Positions 10,525 through 21,981 of a DNA stretch of 64,000 nucleotides are shown one piece after another. Source of the DNA: Blakeslea trispora (Eukaryota; Mucoromycota; Mucoromycetes; Mucorales; Choanephoraceae); contig JAIWNE010000057.1 in NCBI GenBank assembly GCA_025331445.1, forward strand, positions 62,001 through 126,000, given 5' to 3'. The notes beneath the pieces are model-generated. The model made no database searches and was not told where the DNA came from. It saw only the letters and a list, made by a program, of their open reading frames with translations. Position numbers and translations under genes: made by a program. Each line of letters starts with the position of its first letter. Within the stretch, counting starts at the first letter, position 1.

Positions 10525-12210
10525 ATGGACTCTACAAAAAGACAAGAACACTCAATGACCATACCAGACTCTAAAAGACAACGTACTTTATCTACTGCTA
10601 GTGACGAAGGTAAACTCCAGATAGTTTGTTAGGGAATAGAAATAAACGCGTCAATAGAGATGACAACGCCTGTGTCTCAAACAGACAAATCCGATGTAGA
10701 CATGACTGAGTTGGAAGAACACCAAGAAGAAGCTGAAAAGGGCCTTATTGGTTCACTCAACTCTCCCAAAGTAAGCCATAGATGCATTGTTTGTTATTAT
10801 GCTGACTTTTAGATAGATTATGGAAGCACTAGAAAAGTGTAAAATCTTGGTGATTGGTGCTGGTGGTTTAGGCTGCGAGATATTAAAGAATTTGGCCTTG
10901 ACTGGGTTTAAGCAGTTACATGTCATTGATATGGATACCATTGATCTCAGTAACCTCAACCGTCAATTCTTGTTTAGGCAAGCATCTATTCTGCAGAATG
11001 AGACAAGGTTGATTGACTTTGTTATTGAATAGAAAAAAAGACATTGGCCAATCGAAAGCTATTGTGGCTGCTAATTTTGTGATGAGTCGAGTCCCTGATG
11101 TAGAGGTTGTACCGTAAGTTCTTTTAATAGTGAATCACACAGACAAACTGAAGAAATGCTAGTTATTATGGCAAGATCCAAGATAAAGGTGAAGATTATT
11201 ATCGTCAATTCCAAATTGTGATTTGTGGTCTTGACTCTGTGGAAGCTAGAAGATGGATCAATGCCAAGCTGGTAGACATGGTAGATGAAGATGACATGGA
11301 GAGCTGGAAACCCTTGATTGATGGTGGTACAGAAGGATTTAAGGGTCAAGCCCGTGTTATTTTGCCTACCATGAGTTCATGTTATGAATGCTCCTTGGAC
11401 ATGTTCAATAAGCCTACCACTTTCCCCATCTGTACGATTGCTAATACACCTCGACTTCCGGAGCATTGTATCGAATGGGCTTCCGTGCTTGAATGGCCTC
11501 GTGTGTGGGGTGATAAAAAATACGATACAGATAACCCGGAACATATCAGTTGGTTATATCAACAAGCTGAGGCACGTGCACAGAAATTCAATATTACAGG
11601 TGTGACCTATTCCTTGACGCAAGGTGTTGTCAAGAATATCATTCCAGCCATTGCCTCCACCAATGCAGTCATCGCAGGTAAAGGATAACCAAAGTATAAA
11701 GAAAAAAGGAATGTTTCGACTCAATAGAAAAGAAAAATAGCTTCTTGTTGTAACGAAGCCTTCAAGTTGGCTACAGGATGTGCTCCTCATCTAAATAACT
11801 ATATGATGTATACAGGGGATGCTGGTATCTACACTTATACCTTTGAACATCAAAAGAAGCCAGAATGTCCTGTTTGTGGATCTGAAACAAGTACGGCTGA
11901 ATTAAAGCCAAGTATGACAGTAGAAGAACTGATTGAATGGTTAGGTGAAAAACCTGATGCGTAAGTAGAATGCCGTATTTGGTATTTGCATCTAATCCTT
12001 CTTTATTATGATTACAGTCAATTGAAGAAGCCAAGTTTGCGTACAGCCACTACGTCCTTGTATATGCAAGCACCTAAGGCTTTGGAACAAGCAACACGCC
12101 CAAACCTGTCAAAGTCTATTAGTGAGCTAGTGCAAGAAGGCGAATACATCACTGTGACTGATGCCTCTTTGCCTGTGAGTCTACAGTTGAGAGTGAAATG
12201 GATACCATAA
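10525..12210 (+). CDS. UBA3: NEDD8-activating enzyme E1 catalytic subunit UBA3
   Basis: Adenylates NEDD8/Rub1 and carries it as a thioester before passing it to Ubc12, feeding cullin neddylation. Normally a heterodimer with NAE1/Ula1, which is not in this window. Seven exons (10525-10609, 10658-10770, 10817-10977, 11033-11113, 11163-11677, 11741-11960, 12018-12210) give 455 residues. The nucleotide-binding loop is [19 protein letters not shown], followed by [20 protein letters not shown]. The active-site cysteine lies in [11 protein letters not shown]. Zinc-binding CxxC pairs are SCYECS and CPVCGS. The C-terminal ubiquitin-like fold ([13 protein letters not shown]) is present. Intron 3 starts GCAAGC (GC-AG), and only this splice gives the conserved [13 protein letters not shown]. 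Exon 3 is best started at IMEALEKCK. The N-terminal 50 residues are polar and unconserved. Confidence 0.95.
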
Positions 12211-12357
12211 AATAAAATATAAATTCATGCAGATTTGAGATTCTATTCTTGACAGAGTAAAAGTAGTCTTAATAAGCCACACTTAACCAAAGAACACTTG
12301 TGTATTTCTTTTTTTTTTTAATTCTCTACTTTCTATTGATTCCTTTACTCAACCAAC

Positions 12358-14975
12358 ATGCCTGGATTTGTTTTGGAAGAACCTTTTCCTTTAGCTCGTT
12401 TTCACAACACCATAGGCGAGAAAGACAGCAAACACTTTGTTGTCGGTTTAAATGCTTTAGATAACGATGCTTCAGAAGATGCTGATTCTGTTGCTATCAC
12501 TGTTCAAGGTGAAGGTTTCAAGATTTACAATGTAAGTCATTACCCTTCTCCATGTGTGCGTATGTGTATTTAAATATTTTTTATTTTCCCCCTCTCCCTC
12601 ATTAGACTGCTGACCAGAAATGTACAAAGTCATGGACAACACCACCTGGCATTGCCTTTGTCGGTCCTGCTACCCATATTGTGGGTGGTAGAGATACTGA
12701 TGCTGTGGACTATACCTATGCTATTGTTGCATCAGGTCCTGATGTCACCAAGTCAGAAGAACGCAAATCAGTCTGGGTCTGGAAGAACACCAAGAATGGC
12801 GACAATGAAGAATTAGACAAGACAACCAAAACTGTAATGAAATATTTCCATTATCTATCAACAACCCCCACTCACATACACACTCTTTTTTTTTGTTTCA
12901 TAGTATGACGAGTCTATCAGTGCCATTCATGTTTCACCTTCTCTACCTGCTCATGTCATCCTTGTGAGCGACACTGGATCGATTGAATTGGCTACAAAAG
13001 ACTTGGATCGATCGATTGCCAAGCAAAAATCCAACAAAAACGAGACGATCCTTTGGTCAAATGTGTTTGTGACTTCCAATGCGCACTGCTGCATTCCTTC
13101 ATCCATGGTACCTGCCATGTCCACCATGGTCATGACCATCAATCACCTTGCTCAGTCTGATCTCTACAGCCTCAAGTTGAACTATGTCAATGTAGAACGT
13201 AGAAGCATTGATCTCTTGACAGCCATTGATATTCGCTTAGCCGAAAAACCTACTTCATTCACATTGGATCCCTCGGATGGCCGTTTGACCATCTTGGGCT
13301 CCAATGGCACTTGGACTGTCTATCGTATGCAACTCAGACACAGCTCATCCAAAAAGATCTCAGGTAGCTTGGTTGAACATGCTTCTATTCAACTCCATGG
13401 TTACCGTTTCCATGACGATGCACTTGGTAATATTGCTTCTGTTAAGCCATTGTCAGACAGTTACGTTGCCATGATTGCACCTCGCACCACCAAAAAGAAC
13501 GAAGTCGAACATGTGGTGAGTGTATGGGATGTCAAGTATGGTACTTTGCAGGCCGAACAAATCATCAAATTGAGCGAAAAGAACACATTCAGTAAATCCA
13601 CATGCACCTATGATATTGCCGTCTTGCCCAACTCACACCTGGCTGTCACTGTCTCTTCTGTGGCGCTAAAGACATCTTCCAAAAATATCAAGTCAGCCAA
13701 AAAGATGGTTGATACAAGTTCAGTCATCATGTTGTGTCCTTATTATAGTGAGCCTGTCTCTTTGATGGCCGCTATGGGCAAGATGAAAGACACGATTGTG
13801 GCTATGGGTATCAATACAGATCTCGGTTCGGAAGAGAACATCGGTTATGCTCGTAGCGGAAAGGAAAGTGTCAGTCGTGACTTTGGATTCAATCCGGAAG
13901 AAGATGCGGATCAAGTCTATGACCGATGGGTCTCTCGCTTAGAGCGATACCAAAAGAGTGAATCGGGTACATTAGCCAAATTGATGTCCGATATCTCAGC
14001 AGATGAATTCAGCACCCTTTTCTTTGACTATGTTCATGTCACACGCACGGCAGATCAATCCATGACAGAAGCTGATCTGGATCCTGTGGCTGCTCAGACA
14101 GAACACTATCGTCATGCTATGCTCCATCGATTCACCAATACAAAAAAGAAATCCATTGAGCTCTCTCAATTCTTTATTTCACACGTCATCAACAAGTGCT
14201 TTAGTCAACAAGACTTTTGGCCTGTGGATGTTGTCTTGTATCTCATGTCAAAATCTCTACTCAGAAGCAACTATGCTGAAAAGGGCGTGATTCGTTCTTT
14301 GTTGGAAAGAAAGGAATGGGCTCTGATGCCTCTTGTGCTCGAGCATGTACAAGATGTACCTGAACATGATTTGGTGACATTGATCAAGGCTCTTGTGAGC
14401 TTCTATCAATCTGAAGAAGCATGGACAAAAGAAAGATTCAGTAGTTATTTGAAATGGGTTGTGAGTGCACCTAGAAACGATATCTTTCTACAACAATCAC
14501 TTGGACGCATTCATGCCTCTGAATTGCACATCATCTTGGAGACCATTCAAGACTGGCTTAGAGACAAATCATCTGCTTTAAGTAATCGTAGTAATGTAAG
14601 TACTAAAGGTTGTGTCTCAATATAGCTTCTCATTCTCTCTTTTAGATTGTTGATTTTGCCAATAGTTTATTAGATGTTCATTTCCCAACCATTATTTTGG
14701 AACCTGCACTACAACAGATAGCCCAGAGTTTACGAGAGTTAGTTGCTAATGAGATTGAAGTGGTTGATGACCTTGAGCAACTTAGAAACATTTTGGGTGC
14801 CTATGATCGTAAGAATAAGCATACAACTGCCAAGCGTATTGAGAGACAAGCCTCTGCCAAGAACAATGCTGATGCACCTATGGATGAGTTGACTAAATTC
14901 CGCAAGAAGAATAAGGGCAAATTTGGTGGTGAGCAAGGTATACCAGTCTATAGAGTGGAAGTATTTAGATTTTAG
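12358..14975 (+). CDS. NOL11: NOL11/Utp8-like nucleolar pre-rRNA processing factor
   Basis: Four exons (12358-12531, 12606-12833, 12904-14595, 14646-14975) give 807 residues. The N-terminal part reads as WD-like beta strands (ADSVAITVQGEGFKIYN, TKSWTTPPGIAF, YAIVASGPD, SVWVWKN, ILVSDTGSIELATKD). The C-terminus is helical and matches the NOL11 end, with ANSLLDVHFPTIILEP followed by a basic tail (KFRKKNKGKFGG). NOL11 and yeast Utp8 belong to the t-Utp part of the small-subunit processome, which couples rDNA transcription to 18S rRNA maturation in the nucleolus. The assignment rests on overall organisation and the C-terminal motif rather than one diagnostic signature, so another WD-type processome subunit remains possible. 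The first methionine (MPGFVLEEPF) directly follows a long pyrimidine run and lies 147 bp after UBA3. Confidence 0.72.
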
Positions 14976-15926
14976 ATGTACAATAAAATATATGTTGGCC
15001 TATTTTTTTTTAAAAGAAAAATATTGCTTTTTTGAATGATTCCTATTTCAAGTAGCTAAGAATATTGAACAGTACCAAACAATCAAATCATGCATTAATT
15101 TATACTGGTTAGAGGAAGAGTGCTTAAGCTCTTTAGGTATTTTAATAAGTTGAATGCATTTAAATAAGGCAAGTGTTTGATTTATGAGCCTTTGGAAAAA
15201 CTTCATTCTGTACTATCCAAAAGGAACAAATTTCTTTCTAACCAATCTCTATTTACACTATTCAATTGATGACGACAAGTGATTTGATCTTCAATGCACA
15301 ATGTCTACCTTCTTATCTACCAATGAACAACTGCTTATAGCAGGCTAACTTTTAGGACTTCTTGTATTGAGATATTAATATCACCATCATTATCACGTGA
15401 CATCTTGTAGCTGTTGTCGTATTTGTTACTCCTGCAATAATAGCAGAGATGCCTGGCTGTCAGACTAAACACTCAATCCTATATCTTTGCTACAGCATGT
15501 ACGATATGGTAGTACTTTACTTTGTGTCTTGAAATCGAAGTCTAGACAGAGGCTTCATAACCATTTTGCTATTCAAGACACATTAGCAAAGTCTTCTTCT
15601 TTTTTGAACAACATTGCTTTGATAGAAGATTTATCTCTTCAAGTGACAATACTCTGGGACTTTTTCTTTTTTTTTTAGAAACATAAAAGGTGGAGAAGAA
15701 GAAGAGAGATTTACTTTAGTCAATAGGCAACTCATGCTTTATTATGCAGAAAATAAATACAAAATTTAGCTGTCTAAAGATGATTATTGAGATCTTGTCA
15801 GTCAACAATGCAAATAGAGCGGCTTCTTTTCCTCTACCCTTAAAGAAGCTTACGTCCATGTCTTTCGCTGTCTTTTCATCACGTTTTGGGGTATCCTTCG
15901 GCTTCAAGAGAGGTAATTATGAATTG

Positions 15927-15950
15927 GTCACGTGACCCAAATCACGTGAC
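15927..15950. promoter_or_regulatory. Two E-boxes (CACGTGAC) six bases apart
   Basis: GTCACGTGAC at 15927-15936 and TCACGTGAC at 15942-15950. The palindromic CACGTG core with flanking GTCA/TGAC is the binding form of bHLH factors such as fungal Cbf1 (family knowledge). Two copies this close are unlikely to be chance in AT-rich DNA. No gene start is adjacent, so the target is unclear. Confidence 0.45.
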
Positions 15951-16065
15951 TTTGTAATTCCCTATATTATGAATAAACAAATTTGGATCTCAGACGATAG
16001 TACACCATTTTACTGCTAAACGCAATAATGTCTACAAGTTGTAGAGCTGTGCTTTCGAAATGGCG

Positions 16066-16092
16066 GCTTAACTAGCTTGCTATTAGTTAAGC
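16066..16092. repeat. Perfect 9-bp stem inverted repeat
   Basis: GCTTAACTA (16066-16074) pairs with TAGTTAAGC (16084-16092) around a 9-base loop. It lies just outside the large inverted repeat; function unknown. Confidence 0.5.
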
Positions 16093-16283
16093 AGATGGTC
16101 TATACATTGGCCCTTTGCTTAGCACTCAAAATGATGATTAATATAGTTATCCCTGGCTGAAGGGCGTGGGCCTCTTCGGACGCTCGGCGCCACTGTTGTC
16201 AACTATAAAATAATATCTGAACTTTATTTTTTTTTTGGTTATCTTACACAAAAAAAAACATACTGTCAGTGTCACTGTGTTAC

Positions 16284-16369
16284 AGGACAAAGGATAGTTC
16301 TTGCAGTAACTTGAAAAAGAGAACAAATAGATATAACAGAGCAATCAGACAGCAAGGTTACAAGTAATG
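16284..16369. repeat. Outer extension of the inverted repeat, left copy
   Basis: The reverse complement of these 86 bases matches 23459-23544 with six differences, all transitions. It directly adjoins the left arm at 16371. It shows that the inverted duplication once reached beyond the identical arms, and that the right side was later split by insertions. Confidence 0.75.
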
Positions 16370-16370
16370 G

Positions 16371-17251
16371 CTACCGTATTGTTTAGGCAACGAACTGTGA
16401 AATAGAAAAGAATAGAAAAGAATAGAAAAGAATAGAAAAGAATAGAAAAGAATAGAATAGAATAGATATGAGTGGCAAGAGTATGATGATAGTGTTAAGC
16501 TCTGCCAACCGTATGATTCCATTGGCTTTGCAGCTCTCTCTCTCTTTCTCTCCCTCTCTCTCTCTCCCTCTTGGATCTCAGTTATACTACTGTCAAGCAA
16601 TTCATCCTTACTAGGTAACAAATACAGTCTTTTTCTTGTTGTAGCAAATATGGCCTTAAGACAAGAAAAGCTCATATTTATATTTAGTACATCTGATCAT
16701 GAGGTCTCTCTCTTTTTTTCTTGTATAGTGCTTTTGTTCGAAACTTTTCATTATCTTTTGTAAATCAAAAGGTGTAAAAAACTTGAAAATAGGCCATCTT
16801 CCATCTCCTCGGTTGACTAACTACTAGATGCTATAGTAGTCCAAAGAATGGAACTTCACCTTTAGATTGACAAACGAAGGTCGAGCCAATTTCTCTCTTC
16901 ATTCCCTTATCGGAATCAAGTCATTGTGGTTTGTGATTTTTCTTTTTGGCAGGTTAAACAATGGCTCCAGGCAAGTCAAGACTCCAGATAAGTTGGGAAA
17001 TATTGCTTTGATGCATAAGAGCACCAGCAAGAATGTCACACTGTCTTTCAGTGAATGGGTTACTAAATCGAGGGATGACGCGTTTGAATATATGGACACG
17101 ATTACAATTCAGAGAGAACAGTCAACTGAGAGTGAACACACTGTACCAAGAAAAGAAGGTACTTCTTGAAATAGATTGCACAACAGAAGTAATCGAATTC
17201 TTTGAGTGAGCAATCTTTCTCCACAAATCGTCAAATACAGATTTCTGACTA
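16371..17251. repeat. Large inverted repeat, left arm (881 bp)
   Basis: Matches 20677-21537 in reverse complement. Reading both arms by eye, the only difference found is the copy number of a 10-base unit (aatagaaaag), five here and three in the right arm, which accounts exactly for the 20-bp length difference. Each arm also holds a CT-rich microsatellite and the same 100-codon open frame (16867-17169 here, + strand; starts MTNEGRANFSLHS). That frame shows no known domain and may be a fragment of an element protein. The arms bracket 3.4 kb carrying the fasciclin gene. Confidence 0.9.
16403..16466. repeat. Tandem repeat of a 10-bp unit, left arm
   Basis: Five copies of aatagaaaag followed by degenerate aatag units. 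The right arm (21463-21511) has three copies, so this is the only length polymorphism between the arms. Confidence 0.85.
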
Positions 17252-19052
17252 GTTAGTATAATGCTTGACTGCAAGCATGTCAAATGTCATAACAGTTTAT
17301 GTGTACAGTTGAAGAAATACATGAAGAGTATCAATAACCAACAATATCGAAAATATTGCACATTGTGGCAAGTCATCTTGACAGTCAGCATTATTTTGTT
17401 TGTCTGTAAAAAAACTACATTTGGTTTTAAATGTTGTGCTATTAACAACATATGAATATACCTATAATAGTCATCAAAAGTTTTGTGAAAGAACAAATGG
17501 TACTCATTTGTTGAATTTTGCATGGTTCATCTTGATCGTGAAAGGCGAAACTCGATTAAAAAAAACTCCTAAACGTGTGCTAGTGTTTTGGTTCTTTAGT
17601 CTCAAATTTAAAAGAAAAAAACTTAAGAACTCTCAAGGCAATTCGATAAGAGAGACAACAATGATCACCTAATTTGTTAATTTCATTCAATCAAAGAATG
17701 GTTTTTATTCACAACAAAAGATAAGGGACAGATTTCTTCAAAACAATGATTATATTTACTATACAAAGAAATTGAAAAAGATATAAATGATGCAGTTATT
17801 TTCACTATAAAATCCTTATTTTTTTTTTCTCATTCAATCCTGAAGACAAGCAAAAGTTATCCCTTCTCTCACTATATCAGCTTGAGAGGTTTCATTGAAA
17901 ACCACACCTGTTCAGTTGAGAAGATCCAATATTCTCTTGTGGTCCTTGATCGTCATTTAGTTGAAAGCAACTTCACGTTGGATAGCCATGAATCATCCAT
18001 TGAGAAAGGGCTGCCAATGTTTAAAAGCTAGCTTTTTTGTTAATTGTCTTGTAATTTGATGTTCTCTTCTTCTTTTTTCTGCATGGCTGGTGGATCGTAA
18101 AACTCCTTCACTATTTGTTAAGCTCTTATAGACATATAAGATTTAATACTCACAACCAGTCTCTTTTGTGCATGCTATCTTATTCTTCACCTACTCTATT
18201 TTATTTTTGTATCTATCCTTTAAACGATTCTATTTCTTAAAAACGTTCCAATCATTTCCGGATAAAGTGTGTGTATCGACTAAGCTCATGTAAAAAAAAA
18301 CTAAATAAGAAAAAGAATCTGTGTCATAGAAAGAAACGGCAAGACAATCGCATAGGCTCAAGCAGCATCGAGGGTATTTTCGATCTTTTTGTGACAATGC
18401 ATGTGGTGTATACGTGAGATTATTGCTTTATGTTTGTATGCGCACAGATGAAGCAACTGTTCAATGTTTCACCTGGGTTAAATTATCATTGGTAGTAAGC
18501 AGGTACAAAATGGTAAGCAAATAAGCTTCGACCGCATGAAATGTTCTTGCTTTATCCGGTGCCATCATGAAAGCCGTAGTAAATTGCTTTGCTCCGAAAC
18601 TAAATGAACAAACAAGCTTGAAATCGATGGGATTTATCTGATGTCATTCTGTACTTTATTTTGCTTGTTTCACTTTAAAGATAACTCTATGTTGCTATTT
18701 TAAGAAAAAGTTCTACCATTGATGATGGTGTGATCTTAAAATGTTGGAATTTGTGTGTAATTGCAGTTTTGTTACGTAGAGATGTATTCCAATCAGAATC
18801 AAATAACCTTACATTCATGCAACATGGGAGAAGGAGTTTTTTTTTTCTTTTTTACTTTTAACCCATGATAACTGGAAAAACCAGAAGGTAACTGAACAAC
18901 TTGAAATTCTATTTTTAGTGCATTGGTAAACTTTATCAAATAGTTCAGACTTTGACAGCTAGAAATATACTCAAGGAAAAATAAAACAATCTTTATTGAT
19001 ATTAGTTATTTGATATTAGTTTAAGATAATTATACGCTGCATTTGATTGAAT
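17252..19052. other. Spacer inside the inverted repeat, gene-free
   Basis: AT-rich with long A/T runs. Short open frames near 17261-17672 are on both strands and have no domain. The right end is the 3' flank of the fasciclin gene. No RNA gene was recognised. Confidence 0.5.
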
Positions 19053-20245
19053 TTAAGCTGATGGCATGAGGAGCTTGTCAATGATGTGCATGACGCCATT
19101 GTTAAAGAGAACATCGGCTCTAACAACACGAGCAGTGTCATTGATAAGAATGTTAGAGCCATTGACAGAAATAGGCAAAGGTGTGTTGTTCGAAGCGTTG
19201 ACAGTGATAGTGTCCTGGTTTTGCATAAAAGCTTGACTGATGTTATAAGAATAGTATCTACCAGGAATGATATGGGTCAGAATGATGTTCTTGATTGTAT
19301 CGTTGCTCAATGATCTAAAGTCAACACCCCTTAAAGCCTGGCGATTGGGAGCAAGCAGTGTAAACTAATTAAAGCGATGAATGAGTACCGTATGAGCACA
19401 TTGCTTTCCTGACAAATACTTACGTTAGATCCATTGTTTAAGGTTTCAACAAGATCAGGGTAGTTCTTGACAACATTGAAAAGAGTTCTAGTTGCGTAAA
19501 TCTCGGGCAAGACCTTAGTTGGGGCTGGAGGAGGATAGAGAACTAGAAGGGAGCAGATGTTACTGATTGCTTTACATTTTGCTTACAAATTCAACTTACG
19601 GTTATCAATCACGTTTATCCAACCATTAGAGGTAGCAATGTCTTTTTCAATCACTCTAGCAAATTGAACTCCATTGCCAGCTCGGTAAGTAAGGTTGTCA
19701 CGGTTCTCATTGAACCAGGTGCTGTTGGCAATCTCTTCAGCGGTAGCATTGCTGGTAATTAAGAAAGGAATACCGTTTCCAGAAGGTTCGACAGTAGTAT
19801 TGGTCAACAAAGAGGGAACAGGATTAGAGTTCCAAGTAAAATTAGTAAGTTGATAGGAACCGTTGGCAACATGATAAGTGACCAGCTCAGCTACAGACAT
19901 GTTGTTTAAAGTGTAATTGGCGGGAGGGTAATCACCAGAATCGTCCATGCCTCGACGACGAGCATCAGACTTGTAAAGGGTACTCAAACGGCTGATAGCT
20001 TCATTGTTTGGAACGAAAGCAGTAAAGTTGTTATCAGTTGAATTGAGCAATTCAATGATGGGTGCATAACCAGGATCAGAAGTAATCAATCCCAAGAAGC
20101 CGGTAACGTTCAAAGAGTTGTCCGTGGTCAACAGTTGAGTGATCGTCTTTGAGTTATCACCCATAGGCGCTTGTTGGGTTTGGTCTTGAGCCAAAGTGAA
20201 GGATGCACCAAAGAGAGCAGCAGAGATGAGTTTGGTCAATTGCAT
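19053..20245 (-). CDS. Secreted fasciclin (FAS1) domain protein
   Basis: Exons 20245-19600, 19542-19424 and 19364-19053 give 358 residues. The N-terminus MQLTKLISAALFGASFTLAQ is a typical cleaved signal peptide. Two FAS1 domains follow. The first has NNFTAFVPNNEAISRL and MSVAELVTYHVANGSY. The second has LNNGSNFTLLAPNRQAL, NIILTHIIPGRYY and NGVMHIIDKLLMP, the usual C-terminal H2 block. Many N-glycosylation sequons (NGS, NFT, NNT) fit an extracellular or cell-wall protein. FAS1 proteins mediate adhesion (family knowledge); no GPI signal is seen, so it is probably secreted. The gene lies entirely inside the inverted repeat and is intact, with normal introns. Confidence 0.9.
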
Positions 20246-20676
20246 GATGAAATATGGATTATGTCAAGAAAACAAAGTCATTTTTCCCTCCTCTTTATAT
20301 ACTTTTTTTTTTGTAAAGAAAAAAAAAGTCTCAGTCTGTAGTATGGAACATTCTGTAGTTGATACTTTCTTTATATTTCATGCAATAATGTTTATTGGTA
20401 AACTTCACTCATGTTTCAGTTAGCATTTGCCAAGAAAATAAATAGAGAAATAAACACATTATAATCGCTTGAACCATTTAAGATACTTTTCGTTATGTAA
20501 AGTAGAAATATACATGATTGCTTAGCATACTAGAGGAAAGAGTGACAATGCTTACTCACTTGGTAGTACACACTCTCAAAATAATTATTTTGCTTGATAG
20601 GCAGTTTTTATCTTGATTTTATTTTATTTTTGACGATGATCGCACTTTTTTTTTTTGGTGTACAGAAAACACTGAT
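20246..20676. other. Promoter region of the fasciclin gene up to the right arm
   Basis: Contains a TATA-like stretch (tttatatactttttt near 20294) about 45 bp upstream of the ATG at 20245, then AT-rich sequence. No gene seen. Confidence 0.5.
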
Positions 20677-21537
20677 TAGTCAGAAATCTGTATTTGACGA
20701 TTTGTGGAGAAAGATTGCTCACTCAAAGAATTCGATTACTTCTGTTGTGCAATCTATTTCAAGAAGTACCTTCTTTTCTTGGTACAGTGTGTTCACTCTC
20801 AGTTGACTGTTCTCTCTGAATTGTAATCGTGTCCATATATTCAAACGCGTCATCCCTCGATTTAGTAACCCATTCACTGAAAGACAGTGTGACATTCTTG
20901 CTGGTGCTCTTATGCATCAAAGCAATATTTCCCAACTTATCTGGAGTCTTGACTTGCCTGGAGCCATTGTTTAACCTGCCAAAAAGAAAAATCACAAACC
21001 ACAATGACTTGATTCCGATAAGGGAATGAAGAGAGAAATTGGCTCGACCTTCGTTTGTCAATCTAAAGGTGAAGTTCCATTCTTTGGACTACTATAGCAT
21101 CTAGTAGTTAGTCAACCGAGGAGATGGAAGATGGCCTATTTTCAAGTTTTTTACACCTTTTGATTTACAAAAGATAATGAAAAGTTTCGAACAAAAGCAC
21201 TATACAAGAAAAAAAGAGAGAGACCTCATGATCAGATGTACTAAATATAAATATGAGCTTTTCTTGTCTTAAGGCCATATTTGCTACAACAAGAAAAAGA
21301 CTGTATTTGTTACCTAGTAAGGATGAATTGCTTGACAGTAGTATAACTGAGATCCAAGAGGGAGAGAGAGAGAGGGAGAGAAAGAGAGAGAGAGCTGCAA
21401 AGCCAATGGAATCATACGGTTGGCAGAGCTTAACACTATCATCATACTCTTGCCACTCATATCTATTCTATTCTATTCTTTTCTATTCTTTTCTATTCTT
21501 TTCTATTTCACAGTTCGTTGCCTAAACAATACGGTAG
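20677..21537. repeat. Large inverted repeat, right arm (861 bp)
   Basis: Reverse complement of 16371-17251, apparently identical except for two fewer 10-base units. Includes the mirrored 100-codon frame (20759-21061, minus strand). The arm ends abruptly at 21537 with CGGTAG. Homology to the sequence beyond the left arm resumes only at 23459, after inserted DNA. Confidence 0.9.
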
Positions 21538-21981
21538 TTATTACTTTGTTACGCACAGGAATTTTCTTAGTACACAGTTATTTTTTAACCTCTTTTCGCT
21601 GCTTTGAATCCAACTCTGTATTTCCTATTTGGTATTTTACTCATTTGACAGCTCCTCTTGATCTCTTATTACACAACAACCTTATCAGAATCCTTCTCTG
21701 ACTTTTCATATCTTAATGAATAGAACTTTTAGACATGTATTGATAATCCATACATGATGACTCATTAACTTGACTGTTTAAATTATTAGTTTGCAAGTCC
21801 AACATGACTTCTCTTAGAATAGTATATAAACTCTTTAATCTTCTCTTATTAATAACCTCAACTTACATTTCTCTTATTTATTTTACGCTTGGTTGTAGTT
21901 TGACATATTCACTACCTAAACCACATATTGTTGTTAATTCCCTTGATACTTATTACAGATCATTGTATTGATTTATTACAT
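21538..21981. other. Inserted AT-rich segment between right arm and truncated LINE
   Basis: No homologue on the left side of the inverted repeat. ATTACTT near 21540-21547 and again at 23460-23466 may be a target duplication of this older insertion. No coding signal. Confidence 0.4.

Larger units (their letters stand above)
14976..16283. other. Intergenic region at the edge of the repeat island
   Basis: No supported gene. Short overlapping frames on both strands near 15716-15935 have no recognisable domain. Notable contents are the paired CACGTGAC boxes (15927-15950), the hairpin at 16066-16092 and a locally GC-rich patch around 16155-16195. Confidence 0.5.

Noticed and set aside
16155..16200. 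Possible LTR edge: TGTTG with an adjacent TGGCGCC primer-binding-site-like string on the minus strand
   Set aside because: No second LTR, polypurine tract or gag/pol was found, and the tRNA complementarity could not be verified.
16867..17169. 100-codon frame repeated in both arms as a real gene
   Set aside because: Its repetition follows from the inverted repeat; no domain, and an overlapping 66-codon frame exists on the other strand, so coding is unproven.
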